Below, piece by piece: positions 8,470-16,001 of a DNA stretch of 64,000 nucleotides (position 1 is its first letter; every line of letters starts with the position of its first letter). This stretch comes from an uncultured Treponema sp. (GTDB taxonomy: Bacteria > Spirochaetota > Spirochaetia > Treponematales > Treponemataceae). The notes beneath the pieces are model-generated. The model did no database searches. It was not told the DNA's origin and worked only from the letters and a program-made list of their open reading frames with translations. The stretch is from contig NZ_CAMHSK010000001.1 in the NCBI RefSeq assembly GCF_946187725.1, forward strand, positions 62,001-126,000, read 5' to 3'. The position numbers and the translations under genes are program-made.

Positions 8470-9552
8470 ATGTTATTTCAACTTTATGGAGACGGCGTTC
8501 TCTGGCAGCTTTTGGGCTGGGTCGCTGTATTTGTCGGTTTGATTCTTGCAAACGAAATCGCAAGAAGAACAAAGGCTGGTGGAATTGCACTTCTGGTCGC
8601 TCTTCCGCTCGGACTTACCGTTTACTTTATCGTCGTTGCAGTGGCAGCTGCGGGCGGTGCACAGTGGGCTTTGAACAATCAGACCTATCTTTACATGAAC
8701 GGCTGGTTCCATTATGCAAAATTGTATGCGGCAGACATCGGCTGTATCGGTTTCATGGTGCTCAAATACAAATGGGGCAAACTTGGAAAGTCACACTGGT
8801 TCAAGGCATGGCCATTCGTAATCGTTGGAATCAACATTTTGATTGCAGTTGCTTCTGATTTTGAAAGCGCAATCAAAGGCGGTTCTCTTGCAGGTGGCTG
8901 GTGGAAATCAAGCGAAAATGTATGGCTTTACGGCGGCTGGTGGAATGTCGCAAACGGAATCGCTGGTCTCATCAACATTCTCTGTATGACAGGCTGGTGG
9001 GGAATCTATTCTTCAAAAGACAAACATCATCAGGATATGCTCTGGCCGGACATGACAATCTGGTTCATCCTTGCTTACGATGTATGGAACTTCCAGTACA
9101 CATATGCAAACTTGCCGACACATACATGGTACTGTGGCGTTGCACTTTTGCTCGCACCGACATTTGCGGCTGCATTCTGGAACAAGGGCGGCTGGATTCA
9201 GAACCGTGCAAACACTCTTGCACTATGGTGTATGTTCGCACAGGTATTCCCGCTCTTCGAGATTAAAAATGCAACAGCTGTACTTCCGACCCTCTATCAG
9301 GGAGCCGCTGAAGCCGGACTTAACGCATTCGACATGACTGCAATCAATTCTGCAGCAGAACTCGCATCAAAGGGAATCACGGCAAATCCTGTACCGCAGG
9401 GCGTAGTTTCAATGCTCGCACTTGCAATCAATGTTGTCGCACTGTTCGTAATCATTAAGCGCGCAAAAGCCGCTGGAAAAAATCCTTACACCAATGAGAT
9501 TTTCGTCGGAACAAAGGATTACGAAGAAGCAATGGAACGCGCTGAACGCTAA
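8470..9552 (+). CDS. DUF5692-like polytopic membrane protein
   Basis: A 360-residue integral membrane protein with about eight hydrophobic segments, rich in Trp and Gly, starting at ATG 8470 after an excellent AGGAGG. I recognise the overall pattern (N-terminal NEIARRTKAGG, then YMNGWFHYAKLYAADIGCIG, LKYKWGK, and a Trp-rich block) as the uncharacterised DUF5692 family; no function is known to me. It closes the hypB operon, 36 bp after hypA, and is followed by a strong terminator. The conserved His/Trp/Tyr residues in or near the membrane could bind a cofactor, but nothing in the sequence proves this. Confidence 0.8.
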   Translation: MLFQLYGDGVLWQLLGWVAVFVGLILANEIARRTKAGGIALLVALPLGLTVYFIVVAVAAAGGAQWALNNQTYLYMNGWFHYAKLYAADIGCIGFMVLKYKWGKLGKSHWFKAWPFVIVGINILIAVASDFESAIKGGSLAGGWWKSSENVWLYGGWWNVANGIAGLINILCMTGWWGIYSSKDKHHQDMLWPDMTIWFILAYDVWNFQYTYANLPTHTWYCGVALLLAPTFAAAFWNKGGWIQNRANTLALWCMFAQVFPLFEIKNATAVLPTLYQGAAEAGLNAFDMTAINSAAELASKGITANPVPQGVVSMLALAINVVALFVIIKRAKAAGKNPYTNEIFVGTKDYEEAMERAER

Positions 9553-9565
9553 CTGACAGAAAAAC

Positions 9566-9599
9566 AAAAAGGAGCCTCGTTATGAAGCTCCTTTTTTTA
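9566..9599 (+). terminator. Intrinsic terminator of the hyp operon
   Basis: AAAGGAGC and GCTCCTTT pair around a 9-nt loop and run into TTTTTTT, right after the DUF5692-like gene. Confidence 0.9.
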
Positions 9600-9601
9600 T
9601 G

Positions 9602-9695
9602 GGCGCAATCAACTGTCTGCCGCTGTTCCGCGCTTCGCTAACGCTCATTGCCGCAAGCGGCAACTAAAGGCGCTCCATAGCGGGCGCGGCATTTT
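9602..9695. repeat. Dispersed hairpin-rich repeat, copy C
   Basis: The gap between the two facing operons holds GCGCAATCAACTGTCTGCCG, then CGCTTCGCTAACGCTCATTG and the hairpin GCCGCAAGCGGC, then GGCGC...GCGCGGC. The first 75 bp align closely with copy D at 11.9 kb, where the hairpin reads GCCGTAAACGGC. Confidence 0.85.
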
Positions 9696-9711
9696 TTGTT
9701 CTTTACGAATT

Positions 9712-10023
9712 TTATTTCTTCAATAAAGCCTTTCTTACGATTCCTTTCGGGTCTTTTACGAGCAGAATCACGAGCCAGATTACAAGGCCCAATGCCACTA
9801 CTGAAAGCCCCAGGAACAAATCATTGAGCATATCAAGCGGTGCCGGTGTAAAAAATTCTGCACCTGCTTCGCCGTATTCAAAAACGGCATCGATGAGCCA
9901 CATCAAAGATGCTCCCCAAAACATAAAGCAGAGAGTGCTGACTTTAAGCTCTCGTGCTGATTCATTTTTATACCAGATAGTCGTGCATATTGCGGCTGCG
10001 AAAACTGTTGTTAAAAGTGTCAT
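9712..10023 (-). CDS. Small membrane protein, second gene of pair
   Basis: A 103-residue protein starting at ATG 10023, which overlaps the stop of the preceding gene by the classic ATGA, so the two are translationally coupled. Three hydrophobic segments are visible: the N-terminal MTLLTTVFAAAICTTIWY, LCFMFWGASLMWLIDAVF, and LFLGLSVVALGLVIWLVILLV, followed by a basic tail. I do not recognise a named family. It is read towards the hyp operon, from a promoter carrying the same palindrome as the hypB promoter, which hints at a shared physiological role. Confidence 0.75.
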   Translation of the reverse strand: MTLLTTVFAAAICTTIWYKNESARELKVSTLCFMFWGASLMWLIDAVFEYGEAGAEFFTPAPLDMLNDLFLGLSVVALGLVIWLVILLVKDPKGIVRKALLKK

Positions 10024-10424
10024 GCCTGTACCGCTCCTGTGACTTTCGCTTTGTTCTGATTTTTTTCCATGATTGAAGTAACTCCGACCATGATTCCCCA
10101 TACTGATGTGACCAGAAGAGCCATTGAAATTCCAGCGGTTCCCATCTCTTGAAGCATTTCTGCAACATTTCCGTCTTTTACAGCTGTAAGGAACGGGAAG
10201 AATGGAACGACCTCACCGTGCCATACATGCTCAAAAGCAAGGAGTGCTGAGCCGCCCCAGAGCATATTATTGAGCCAGCCAAGTTTTGTTGAAAACGGGA
10301 TTTTTACTGTGCTGTCAGCCAATTCAGGTTTTGAAAGGGCAATTTTGTTTTCTTTAGATTTGATTGCCTTTGCCAGGATTGTTGTGACGATTGCTTCTGT
10401 TGTTGGAACTAAAAAACAAGCCAT
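10020..10424 (-). CDS. Small membrane protein, first gene of pair
   Basis: A 134-residue protein from ATG 10424, chosen because GGAG sits 8 nt upstream; an earlier in-frame ATG at 10436 is less well placed. The N-terminus MACFLVPTTEAIVTTILAK may insert in the membrane, and two further segments lie around GWLNNMLWGGSALLAFEHVW and GISMALLVTSVWGIMVGV. The motif EHVWHGEVVPFFPF, with two His and a Glu next to a membrane segment, is a possible metal or haem site, which is inference. No family name is recognised. It is coupled to the next gene by ATGA. Confidence 0.75.
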   Translation of the reverse strand: MACFLVPTTEAIVTTILAKAIKSKENKIALSKPELADSTVKIPFSTKLGWLNNMLWGGSALLAFEHVWHGEVVPFFPFLTAVKDGNVAEMLQEMGTAGISMALLVTSVWGIMVGVTSIMEKNQNKAKVTGAVQA

Positions 10425-10463
10425 ATTTTTCTCCATTAAAATAGAAAGAATTTTACGGAAAAT

Positions 10464-10494
10464 ATTATACCACATCTCTGATAGTAATGCTATC
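10464..10494 (-). promoter_or_regulatory. Promoter with GATAG palindrome, copy 2
   Basis: On the minus strand TG-G-TATAAT (10464-10469 is the hexamer) is an extended -10. GATAGTAATGCTATC at 10480-10494 covers the -35 position. The palindrome matches 4451-4465 in both arms (GATAG and CTATC) and in most of the core. Confidence 0.6.
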
Positions 10495-10571
10495 GTTTTT
10501 TAGAGCTGTTGCCTGTCTCTGTTGCACGGCATACCCTAGCACAAAATCCTCAGAAAAATTATAATGAACCT

Positions 10572-10886
10572 ATGGAAATTAACGCAAAACAGAGAAAATT
10601 ATTGGAAAAAAACGCTCAGCCGCTTAATCCACTTGTTCAGGTTGGTGGTGCTGGTGTGACCGAAGAGCAGATTAAGCAGATTACACGCCTGCTTGCTGAA
10701 CATGAACTTATCAAAGTCAAATTCAATGAGTTTAAAGAAGAAAAACGCGAACTAAGTGCTCAAATTTCAGAAAAAACAGATTCTACACTTGTCCGCCTTA
10801 TTGGAAATGTCCTGATTCTTTATCGTCCTGCAAAAGAAGCCAAAGACCGCAAATTTGAAAAGGATTTGGACAAACTCGCCAAATAG
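10572..10886 (+). CDS. yhbY: YhbY/CRS1 family RNA-binding protein
   Basis: A 104-residue CRM-domain protein that associates with pre-50S ribosomal particles. The sequence KQRKLLEKNAQPLNPLVQVG, then GVTEEQIKQI, HELIKVKF and the C-terminal IGNVLILYRP are the normal family landmarks, and the length is typical. ATG 10572 has TATAAT (10560-10565) ending 6 nt before it and no Shine-Dalgarno sequence, so the mRNA may be leaderless. It is a single gene ended by a hairpin shared with the convergent gene. Confidence 0.92.
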   Translation: MEINAKQRKLLEKNAQPLNPLVQVGGAGVTEEQIKQITRLLAEHELIKVKFNEFKEEKRELSAQISEKTDSTLVRLIGNVLILYRPAKEAKDRKFEKDLDKLAK

Positions 10887-10892
10887 TTCCGG

Positions 10893-10936
10893 GAAGTGCT
10901 GAATAACCGCATCAAATGTTAATCAGCACTTTTTTA
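10893..10936. terminator. Terminator between yhbY and the convergent gene
   Basis: AAGTGCTGA pairs with TCAGCACTT over a 24-nt loop, followed by TTTTTT; the T run serves yhbY and the hairpin could also stop the opposite strand. Confidence 0.75.
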
Positions 10937-11980
10937 TTTATCCATCGAAAGCAGTAAATCCATTGTCCATGCACCTTCACCGACACGCAATGTCACAAGA
11001 TTTCCGGTTCTGTCGGCGGAGAGTGCGTTCTTTTTTGTCAGCTGATACAGATACGAATATTGGTTCTCATAGTCCTGACTAACAGCCGGTGTGATGGTGT
11101 ATTTTGTGACTCCATTTTCGGTGCCTTTGGCATGGAAATAGAAATAAAAGGTTTCGCTTCGGACTTTGTTTTCTGACATGTATTTGCGGTCGCCGGTAAG
11201 CAAAAATGTTCCGTCGGCTTCTTCTTCCGAAAAATAGATTTTTTTGCATGTTGGAAGGATATCGTAGCCATTCACGACAAAGCGGAGAATTTTCGGTTCT
11301 TTTTTAACGATGTTTGAAAAAGTGTTTTCTCCGGCATTGCGTTCACTTACGCTGGTTCCGCTGGCCACTTTGTTTTTCAGTTCCGTCAATTCACCCAAAA
11401 TTTGCTGCAATGTCGCAGAATCAACTGTATTTGCCGAAACCATGTTTTGATTTGAAAGAAGCTGGCTCTGCAAGTTTGAGTTTCCGCGTCCGAGAAGGCC
11501 CGAAAGCGAGCCTAAAACACCGAGATTGTTCATCGATGAAATGTCATCTGCGGTAAGCTGATTGAGTGAAGATGAAGCGGATTTTGCAAGCGTGTTGAGT
11601 TTTTTTGTTTGATTGAGCGTGGCATTCTGATTTTGAGTGCTTGAGTCTGATGCAGAAGATGCTGAAGAATTTTGTGTAACGGACTTGGAATCCGTGGTTT
11701 GTGATGAAGGTGTCTGCTTTTTCCTTTGCAGATTCGGATTGTAGAAATCACTGCGACCTGGAGCATAAAAACCGCTTCCAACGCTGGGCATTGAAACTGC
11801 CGGGCTGGAAGGCATTGACGGCATGGTGAGCGAGCCGGATTTTTCTTCGGTCTTTACCTCAGCGAAAAGTATTGCGTTTAACAGTAAAAGCCCGCCCGCC
11901 GTGAAGCCCCGTAGTTGCCGTTTACGGCAATGAGCGTTAGTGAAGGGCGAAAGGGCGGCAGACAGTTGATTTGCGGCCAT
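10934..11980 (-). CDS. Secreted hypothetical protein whose N-terminus is encoded by a repeat
   Basis: A 348-residue protein if translation starts at ATG 11980, directly after the stop of the upstream gene; an ATG at 12037 inside that gene is a less likely start. Residues 1-29 come from repeat copy D, and residues from about 30 form the hydrophobic core (GGLLLLNAILFAEV) of a signal peptide. Then follow a Ser/Pro/Met-rich stretch (SMPSMPSSPAVSMPSVG), a long Ser/Thr/Asn/Gln-rich linker near 85-200, and a C-terminal folded part from about 215 that contains ILRFVVNGYDILPTCKKIYF. No family recognised. It sits downstream of a HEYTHH protein with one base between the stop and ATG, so coupling is likely. 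Confidence 0.75.
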   Translation of the reverse strand: MAANQLSAALSPFTNAHCRKRQLRGFTAGGLLLLNAILFAEVKTEEKSGSLTMPSMPSSPAVSMPSVGSGFYAPGRSDFYNPNLQRKKQTPSSQTTDSKSVTQNSSASSASDSSTQNQNATLNQTKKLNTLAKSASSSLNQLTADDISSMNNLGVLGSLSGLLGRGNSNLQSQLLSNQNMVSANTVDSATLQQILGELTELKNKVASGTSVSERNAGENTFSNIVKKEPKILRFVVNGYDILPTCKKIYFSEEEADGTFLLTGDRKYMSENKVRSETFYFYFHAKGTENGVTKYTITPAVSQDYENQYSYLYQLTKKNALSADRTGNLVTLRVGEGAWTMDLLLSMDK

Positions 11981-11982
11981 AT
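11885..11982. repeat. Dispersed hairpin-rich repeat, copy D, inside a coding sequence
   Basis: Read on the minus strand this begins GCCGCAAATCAACTGTCTGC and continues through CCCTTCACTAACGCTCATTG and the hairpin GCCGTAAACGGC to GGGGCTTCACGGCGGGCGGG. It matches intergenic copy C closely but here is in frame and gives the first residues of the secreted protein. Confidence 0.85.
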
Positions 11983-12788
11983 TATAAACTTTCAAGGCTT
12001 TCTTCCACATATTGCAATCTCTGCTGAAGTGCTTCAATGGTTTTTGTGAGGCGGTTCTTTTCTTTTTCGAGTTTTGCGCGGGGATCGCTGTTTGACGAGG
12101 CCTTTTTCATGAGTTCAGTTACCGTGTCAGGTGATTTTCCGCTGAGAATCTGTTTTGAGGCTGAATCGCGGTCTTCGCTCTTTTTGAGCATGGCGACCTT
12201 TTTCATGTTGTCGAAACCAAGTGCCGGATCAACTTCAACCTTGCCGAGTTTTGTGATGTCTTTGGCGGAATTTCGGGGCAGACAGAGGATGCGGTCAAGG
12301 TAATCTTCGTAGCGGATATTTGCCTTTTCGCACAGTTCGTGTGCTTGAGCGAGCAGTTTTCCGAATTCCTGCATGAGTTTACCGTTTACTTCCATATATT
12401 CTTTGCGGATTTTTTCGGTAAGTTCTTTAAGTTCAGGAGATTCGTCCAAATCGATTTTGTAGATTCCGAGTTCTTCGGCTTTTTGAAGGAGAATGTGGAA
12501 TTTTGTCCAGAAGGCGGTCGTGTGGACTTTGCTGCCTTTCATTGGAAGTTTGCCGCCTGTTTCAGCCAGAAATTCTTCGGTCAGAAGATGATGAGTGTAT
12601 TCATGAATCGCGGTGTAAATGAGCTGCATGTCACTCTTAAAATTTTTGTTGTGAAGCAGAATTTCGTGAGTTTCTGGCTTGTAAAGACCGTTTACGCGTG
12701 TGCTTTCTTTACCTGTCATTGTGACGGTGAATTCCAGGTCTGTATTTTCAATTTGCAAAAGTTTTTGTTTGATTTCTTCGTTGTCCAT
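11982..12788 (-). CDS. Hypothetical protein with HEYTHH zinc-peptidase motif
   Basis: A 268-residue, probably cytoplasmic protein (no signal peptide). AIHEYTHH near residues 61-68 is an HExxH zinc motif preceded by LIYTA, as in small zincin domains, with KVHTTAFWTKFHILL downstream as a possible third-ligand region. Residues 115-160 and 225-268 are charged and predicted coiled coil; the tail KNRLTKTIEALQQRLQYVEE is clearly helical. I do not know the family. ATG 12788 has TATAAT (12796-12801) seven bases upstream and only a weak AGAAAGA, so a leaderless start is possible. It precedes the secreted protein in a two-gene unit. Confidence 0.75.
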   Translation of the reverse strand: MDNEEIKQKLLQIENTDLEFTVTMTGKESTRVNGLYKPETHEILLHNKNFKSDMQLIYTAIHEYTHHLLTEEFLAETGGKLPMKGSKVHTTAFWTKFHILLQKAEELGIYKIDLDESPELKELTEKIRKEYMEVNGKLMQEFGKLLAQAHELCEKANIRYEDYLDRILCLPRNSAKDITKLGKVEVDPALGFDNMKKVAMLKKSEDRDSASKQILSGKSPDTVTELMKKASSNSDPRAKLEKEKNRLTKTIEALQQRLQYVEESLESL

Positions 12789-12854
12789 TCTTTCTATTAT
12801 ATCGATTTTAGTTGTGTTTGGATAGAAATGAATTCTTATAAGGTTACGAAATCG

Positions 12855-12883
12855 TTGTATTAAAATTAAAAAAGATATATTAT
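12855..12883 (+). promoter_or_regulatory. Promoter of the LacI-type regulator
   Basis: TTGTAT, 17-bp spacer, TATTAT; the transcript would start about 27 nt before the TTG start codon. Confidence 0.5.
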
Positions 12884-12916
12884 GTTTGAAAATGAAATTC
12901 TGTCTGGAGTTTTAAT

Positions 12917-13927
12917 TTGGTAACACTCAAAGATATTGCGCGTGAATGTAAGGTCTCTTTTTCAACAGTGAGTAAAGCACTCAAAGGCAGTCCGGAAATC
13001 GGGCTTGAAACGACTGAATTTGTACGAAAAAAAGCCCGCGAAATGGGATATCATCCGAATCTTGCAGCACGAACGCTCAGAACCAACCGCACTTACGATA
13101 TTGGTGTGATTTTTGAGGAAAAAACGGGTGTCGGTCTTCAGCATGAATATTTTGCTACGGTCGTTTCTGGGATTCAGAGCGTTGCTTTTAAGAAAGGTTA
13201 CGACATAACTTTTATCGGGGGAAATTCCCTTCAGAATTACGATTATCACTCGCATGCCAGAGCCAGGAGCTATGACGGTGTAGCCATTCTTTCATGTGAT
13301 TTTTCATCTTCGGGTATAATTGATTTGATTAAGAGCGAAATTCCCACGGTTACTTTGGATTTTGCATTGGATGCCCAACATTCTGCGGTTTTAAGTGATA
13401 CTGCGGCAGGAATCGAGGAATTGTGTGAATATGTGATTTCGATGGGGCACAGGAAAATCGCTATGATTCACGGTGAAAAAACATGGGTTACGGATCAGCG
13501 GGTCGAAGCTTTCAAAAAAACTTGTGAAAAGCACGGAATTTCTATTCCTGATGATTATTTTGCGGAAGTGCTTTACCATGATACGCTTGGATGCTCTGTA
13601 GCGACTAAAAAACTTCTTTCTTTAAATGAGCCGCCTACCTGCATTTTTTATCCTGATGATTATGCTGCTCTCGGTGGAATTTATGAACTCCGGGGCATGA
13701 ATTTGACTCCCGGAAAAGATATAAGCATTGTTGGTTATGATGGAATTAATCTCACTTCGATGATGGTGCCGCCACTTACAACTTACGAGCAGAACGGAAA
13801 AGTTGCAGGGCAGACCATGGCAGAATTTCTTTTTGCACTGATAGAAGATTCCGCCCGGTCGAAGCCTAAACACGAATTTATTAACGGAAGGCTGATTCAG
13901 GGCGGAACCGTAGTTAAAATCAATTAG
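12917..13927 (+). CDS. LacI family transcriptional regulator
   Basis: A 336-residue repressor-type regulator. Residues 3-50 form the LacI helix-turn-helix and hinge helix (LKDIARECKVSFSTVSKALK, then HPNLAARTLR), followed by a periplasmic-binding-protein-like sensor domain with IGVIF near 60, DYAALGG near 248 and SIVGYDG near 273. The start is TTG 12917, supported by CTGGAGT upstream and by the exact family N-terminus VTLKDIA. No transporter or sugar catabolic gene is next to it, so the effector is unknown. Confidence 0.93.
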   Translation: MVTLKDIARECKVSFSTVSKALKGSPEIGLETTEFVRKKAREMGYHPNLAARTLRTNRTYDIGVIFEEKTGVGLQHEYFATVVSGIQSVAFKKGYDITFIGGNSLQNYDYHSHARARSYDGVAILSCDFSSSGIIDLIKSEIPTVTLDFALDAQHSAVLSDTAAGIEELCEYVISMGHRKIAMIHGEKTWVTDQRVEAFKKTCEKHGISIPDDYFAEVLYHDTLGCSVATKKLLSLNEPPTCIFYPDDYAALGGIYELRGMNLTPGKDISIVGYDGINLTSMMVPPLTTYEQNGKVAGQTMAEFLFALIEDSARSKPKHEFINGRLIQGGTVVKIN

Positions 13928-13937
13928 ACGGTATTGC

Positions 13938-14891
13938 CTATCGGTGATGGCCGCCGCCACCGTGTGAACCACCGCCTGAGTGGCCGCCACCAGAATGACC
14001 GCCAGAGCTTGAAGATGAGTGGTGCCGCTTTGAGGTGTGCTCGCGGAGGAATGTGTCTGACATTTCATTGAATTCTGATTTTTCTTTTGAAATGTAAATA
14101 TCAGCTTCAACAGGGGTGACGAAAACATATTCCTTTTTGACAGATGCCGCAAAAATCCTTGAAACTATGAAGCCAAGCAGAAGAGCGAAAAGGCAAATCA
14201 TGAACCGCTGTTTTGGCGGTCGTGAATAGGTGACATAAAGTGTATCGCCCAGATAATAAAGATACTTGCCGGTATTTGGACTTTGGAAATAGGAGGTCTT
14301 TTCATCGAAAGTTTCTGCATAATATTCAAGTTCGTCCAAAAATACGAGAATTGCCTTTTTTATATCTTCACGATAAGGTTCATAGCCGTTTTCGGCAACT
14401 TCATAAGAAGCCGGAAGATAATTGTCGAGTTTTGAGAAAATGTTTTCTTTTTTTTCTTGATAGAAAAGAACGGCCTTTCCGCTTGTGGAAAGGTAATCGT
14501 AAGCGGGGCGTTTGCCTGACATGTCAAGATAATAGAAAATACCGTCTGTGTCCTTACCGTAAATTTCATCATAGCTTGAATCGGCAAATTCTCTGGTATC
14601 TTCATCGCTGACTGGTGTCCGGCTTGCGAACACGATGATGTTCATCTTTAGTTTTTCAGAAACCTCCCGGATGGCAAGGGTGAGCTGCAATCTTTCCATC
14701 TCTGAAAAGAAAGCGTCTTCATCATCGGATTCCATGAAAATACTTTGGTTTGAATCACCGTTGAAGCCTTTCGCATCATTTTTTGCATTGAGCGGCATGA
14801 AAGAAAAATGCCATGCACCAATTATTGCCAGTACAATTAGTGCGATTCCGACAAGAGTTGCCGGACTGAATGATTTTTTAGATTCGCTCAA
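13938..14891 (-). CDS. TPM-domain membrane protein, YdjH-like
   Basis: A 317-residue protein if started at TTG 14891, which overlaps the upstream stop as TTGA and has a strong GGAGG seven bases ahead; an ATG at 14960 inside the previous gene is less likely. Residues 10-30 form a membrane anchor, residues 55-200 a TPM-type extracytoplasmic domain (LQLTLAIREVSEKLKMNIIVF, then GIFYYLD), a second membrane segment lies near 228-248 (FMICLFALLLGFIVSRIF), and the tail is Ser/Gly/His-rich, a common end of TPM proteins. With the next two genes it resembles the Bacillus ydjGHI set, so a role in envelope stress is inferred. Confidence 0.85.
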   Translation of the reverse strand: MSESKKSFSPATLVGIALIVLAIIGAWHFSFMPLNAKNDAKGFNGDSNQSIFMESDDEDAFFSEMERLQLTLAIREVSEKLKMNIIVFASRTPVSDEDTREFADSSYDEIYGKDTDGIFYYLDMSGKRPAYDYLSTSGKAVLFYQEKKENIFSKLDNYLPASYEVAENGYEPYREDIKKAILVFLDELEYYAETFDEKTSYFQSPNTGKYLYYLGDTLYVTYSRPPKQRFMICLFALLLGFIVSRIFAASVKKEYVFVTPVEADIYISKEKSEFNEMSDTFLREHTSKRHHSSSSSGGHSGGGHSGGGSHGGGGHHR

Positions 14892-15991
14892 AATATACCT
14901 CCAAGAAGTAAACAGCCGGAAAAAGCGGTGAGAAGCGAGCAGGCTGCCATAATAGTCCATGAGTAGAGCCTGAGTTTGCCTTTATCGAGCGGCGGAGTTC
15001 CGGCGATTTTACCTGTCTGGCCGTTCATAACGAATTCATATACTTTTTCTTTATATTTGTAGCTCATGAACCACACCGGCAGCATCGCGTAATCCATTTT
15101 GACATCAGAGACATCATAAGATTCATTGGCGATTTTGACAGAACTGTAGTCTTTGACGGTGTTCATTATGATTTTTTTGCAGGCCCTGGAGAGTCTGTTT
15201 TTTATGTTTGGAAGCATCATGATATCGTCCATGTCGTATTTTTCTGCGAAAAATCCGCTGAGGTACGACATTGAGAAATCCTGCATTTCGGAGTAGTCAA
15301 ATGGTTCAATAGCTTCCATTAAACTGTCTTCGATGCGTTTTGAACCGTCAGCAGGAACTCCTTCAGCAACAAGCTTTCCGTTTCGTTTGACGAGGAATTC
15401 TTTTGTTTCCGTGTAATCATAGCTTCCGCTGGTCCACCTGCGCACTTTATAGCCATTTGCTGAAAAATCAAATTTTACTTTGCCGTCGGAAAGCCAGAAT
15501 GGAACATAGAGACCGGTGATTTTTTCGAGCTGCTGGTCAGTCTTAAAATCTTTTGGTACAAAGCGTTTGAAGCACCATTTTTTGAAAGTTTTGATTGCTT
15601 CATCTCTGCTTACTTTGAAACCGATGACTTTCTTGGGACGGAATTTTCCGGTCATCTTTCCGGAGAGAATTACAGGATTGTGGCAGTAATAACAGAACAA
15701 GGCTGTCTGCTGGGTAGTTGCCATGATTTCTGCACCACAGCTTGAACAGTGATAGAGCTTAGTGTTTTCAGAAAAATCATCTGACTGGGGCTGTTCACTT
15801 TCATCGGATTTATCGGTCTGAGCTTTATCCTTCTGTTCATTGTTGAGTGAACTTTCTGTTTTTGCGAAAATCTTTTTAATTTCTTCTATAGTAAATGAAC
15901 CGCCGCAGTAATCGCAGCTCAGTCTCTGTGATGAAGGCTGGAATTTGAGGTCTGCGGTACAGTTGGGGCATTTATATTCAACGATATCCAC
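14888..15991 (-). CDS. TFIIB-type zinc-ribbon membrane protein, YdjG-like
   Basis: A 367-residue protein with two N-terminal zinc ribbons: CPNC...CDYC at residues 8-29 and CSSC...CYYC near 83-103. A Ser/Asp/Lys-rich linker separates them. The body (KVIGFKVSRDEAIKTFKKW, then LYVPFWLSDGKVKFDFSANG) is that of the zinc-ribbon YdjG-type proteins, and a C-terminal hydrophobic segment (YSWTIMAACSLLTAFSGCLL) anchors it. ATG 15991 has AAGGAG upstream. It is the middle gene of three, with 10 bp to the SPFH gene and a 4-bp overlap to the TPM gene. In Bacillus, YdjG pairs with YdjH and recruits YdjI. Confidence 0.85.
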   Translation of the reverse strand: MDIVEYKCPNCTADLKFQPSSQRLSCDYCGGSFTIEEIKKIFAKTESSLNNEQKDKAQTDKSDESEQPQSDDFSENTKLYHCSSCGAEIMATTQQTALFCYYCHNPVILSGKMTGKFRPKKVIGFKVSRDEAIKTFKKWCFKRFVPKDFKTDQQLEKITGLYVPFWLSDGKVKFDFSANGYKVRRWTSGSYDYTETKEFLVKRNGKLVAEGVPADGSKRIEDSLMEAIEPFDYSEMQDFSMSYLSGFFAEKYDMDDIMMLPNIKNRLSRACKKIIMNTVKDYSSVKIANESYDVSDVKMDYAMLPVWFMSYKYKEKVYEFVMNGQTGKIAGTPPLDKGKLRLYSWTIMAACSLLTAFSGCLLLGGIF

Positions 15992-16001
15992 AATATGCTC
16001 C

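Noticed and set aside
13938-14020. Tandem repeat region at the end of the TPM gene
   Set aside because: The periodic GGC/CAC-like codons simply encode the Gly/Ser/His-rich tail seen in other TPM proteins.
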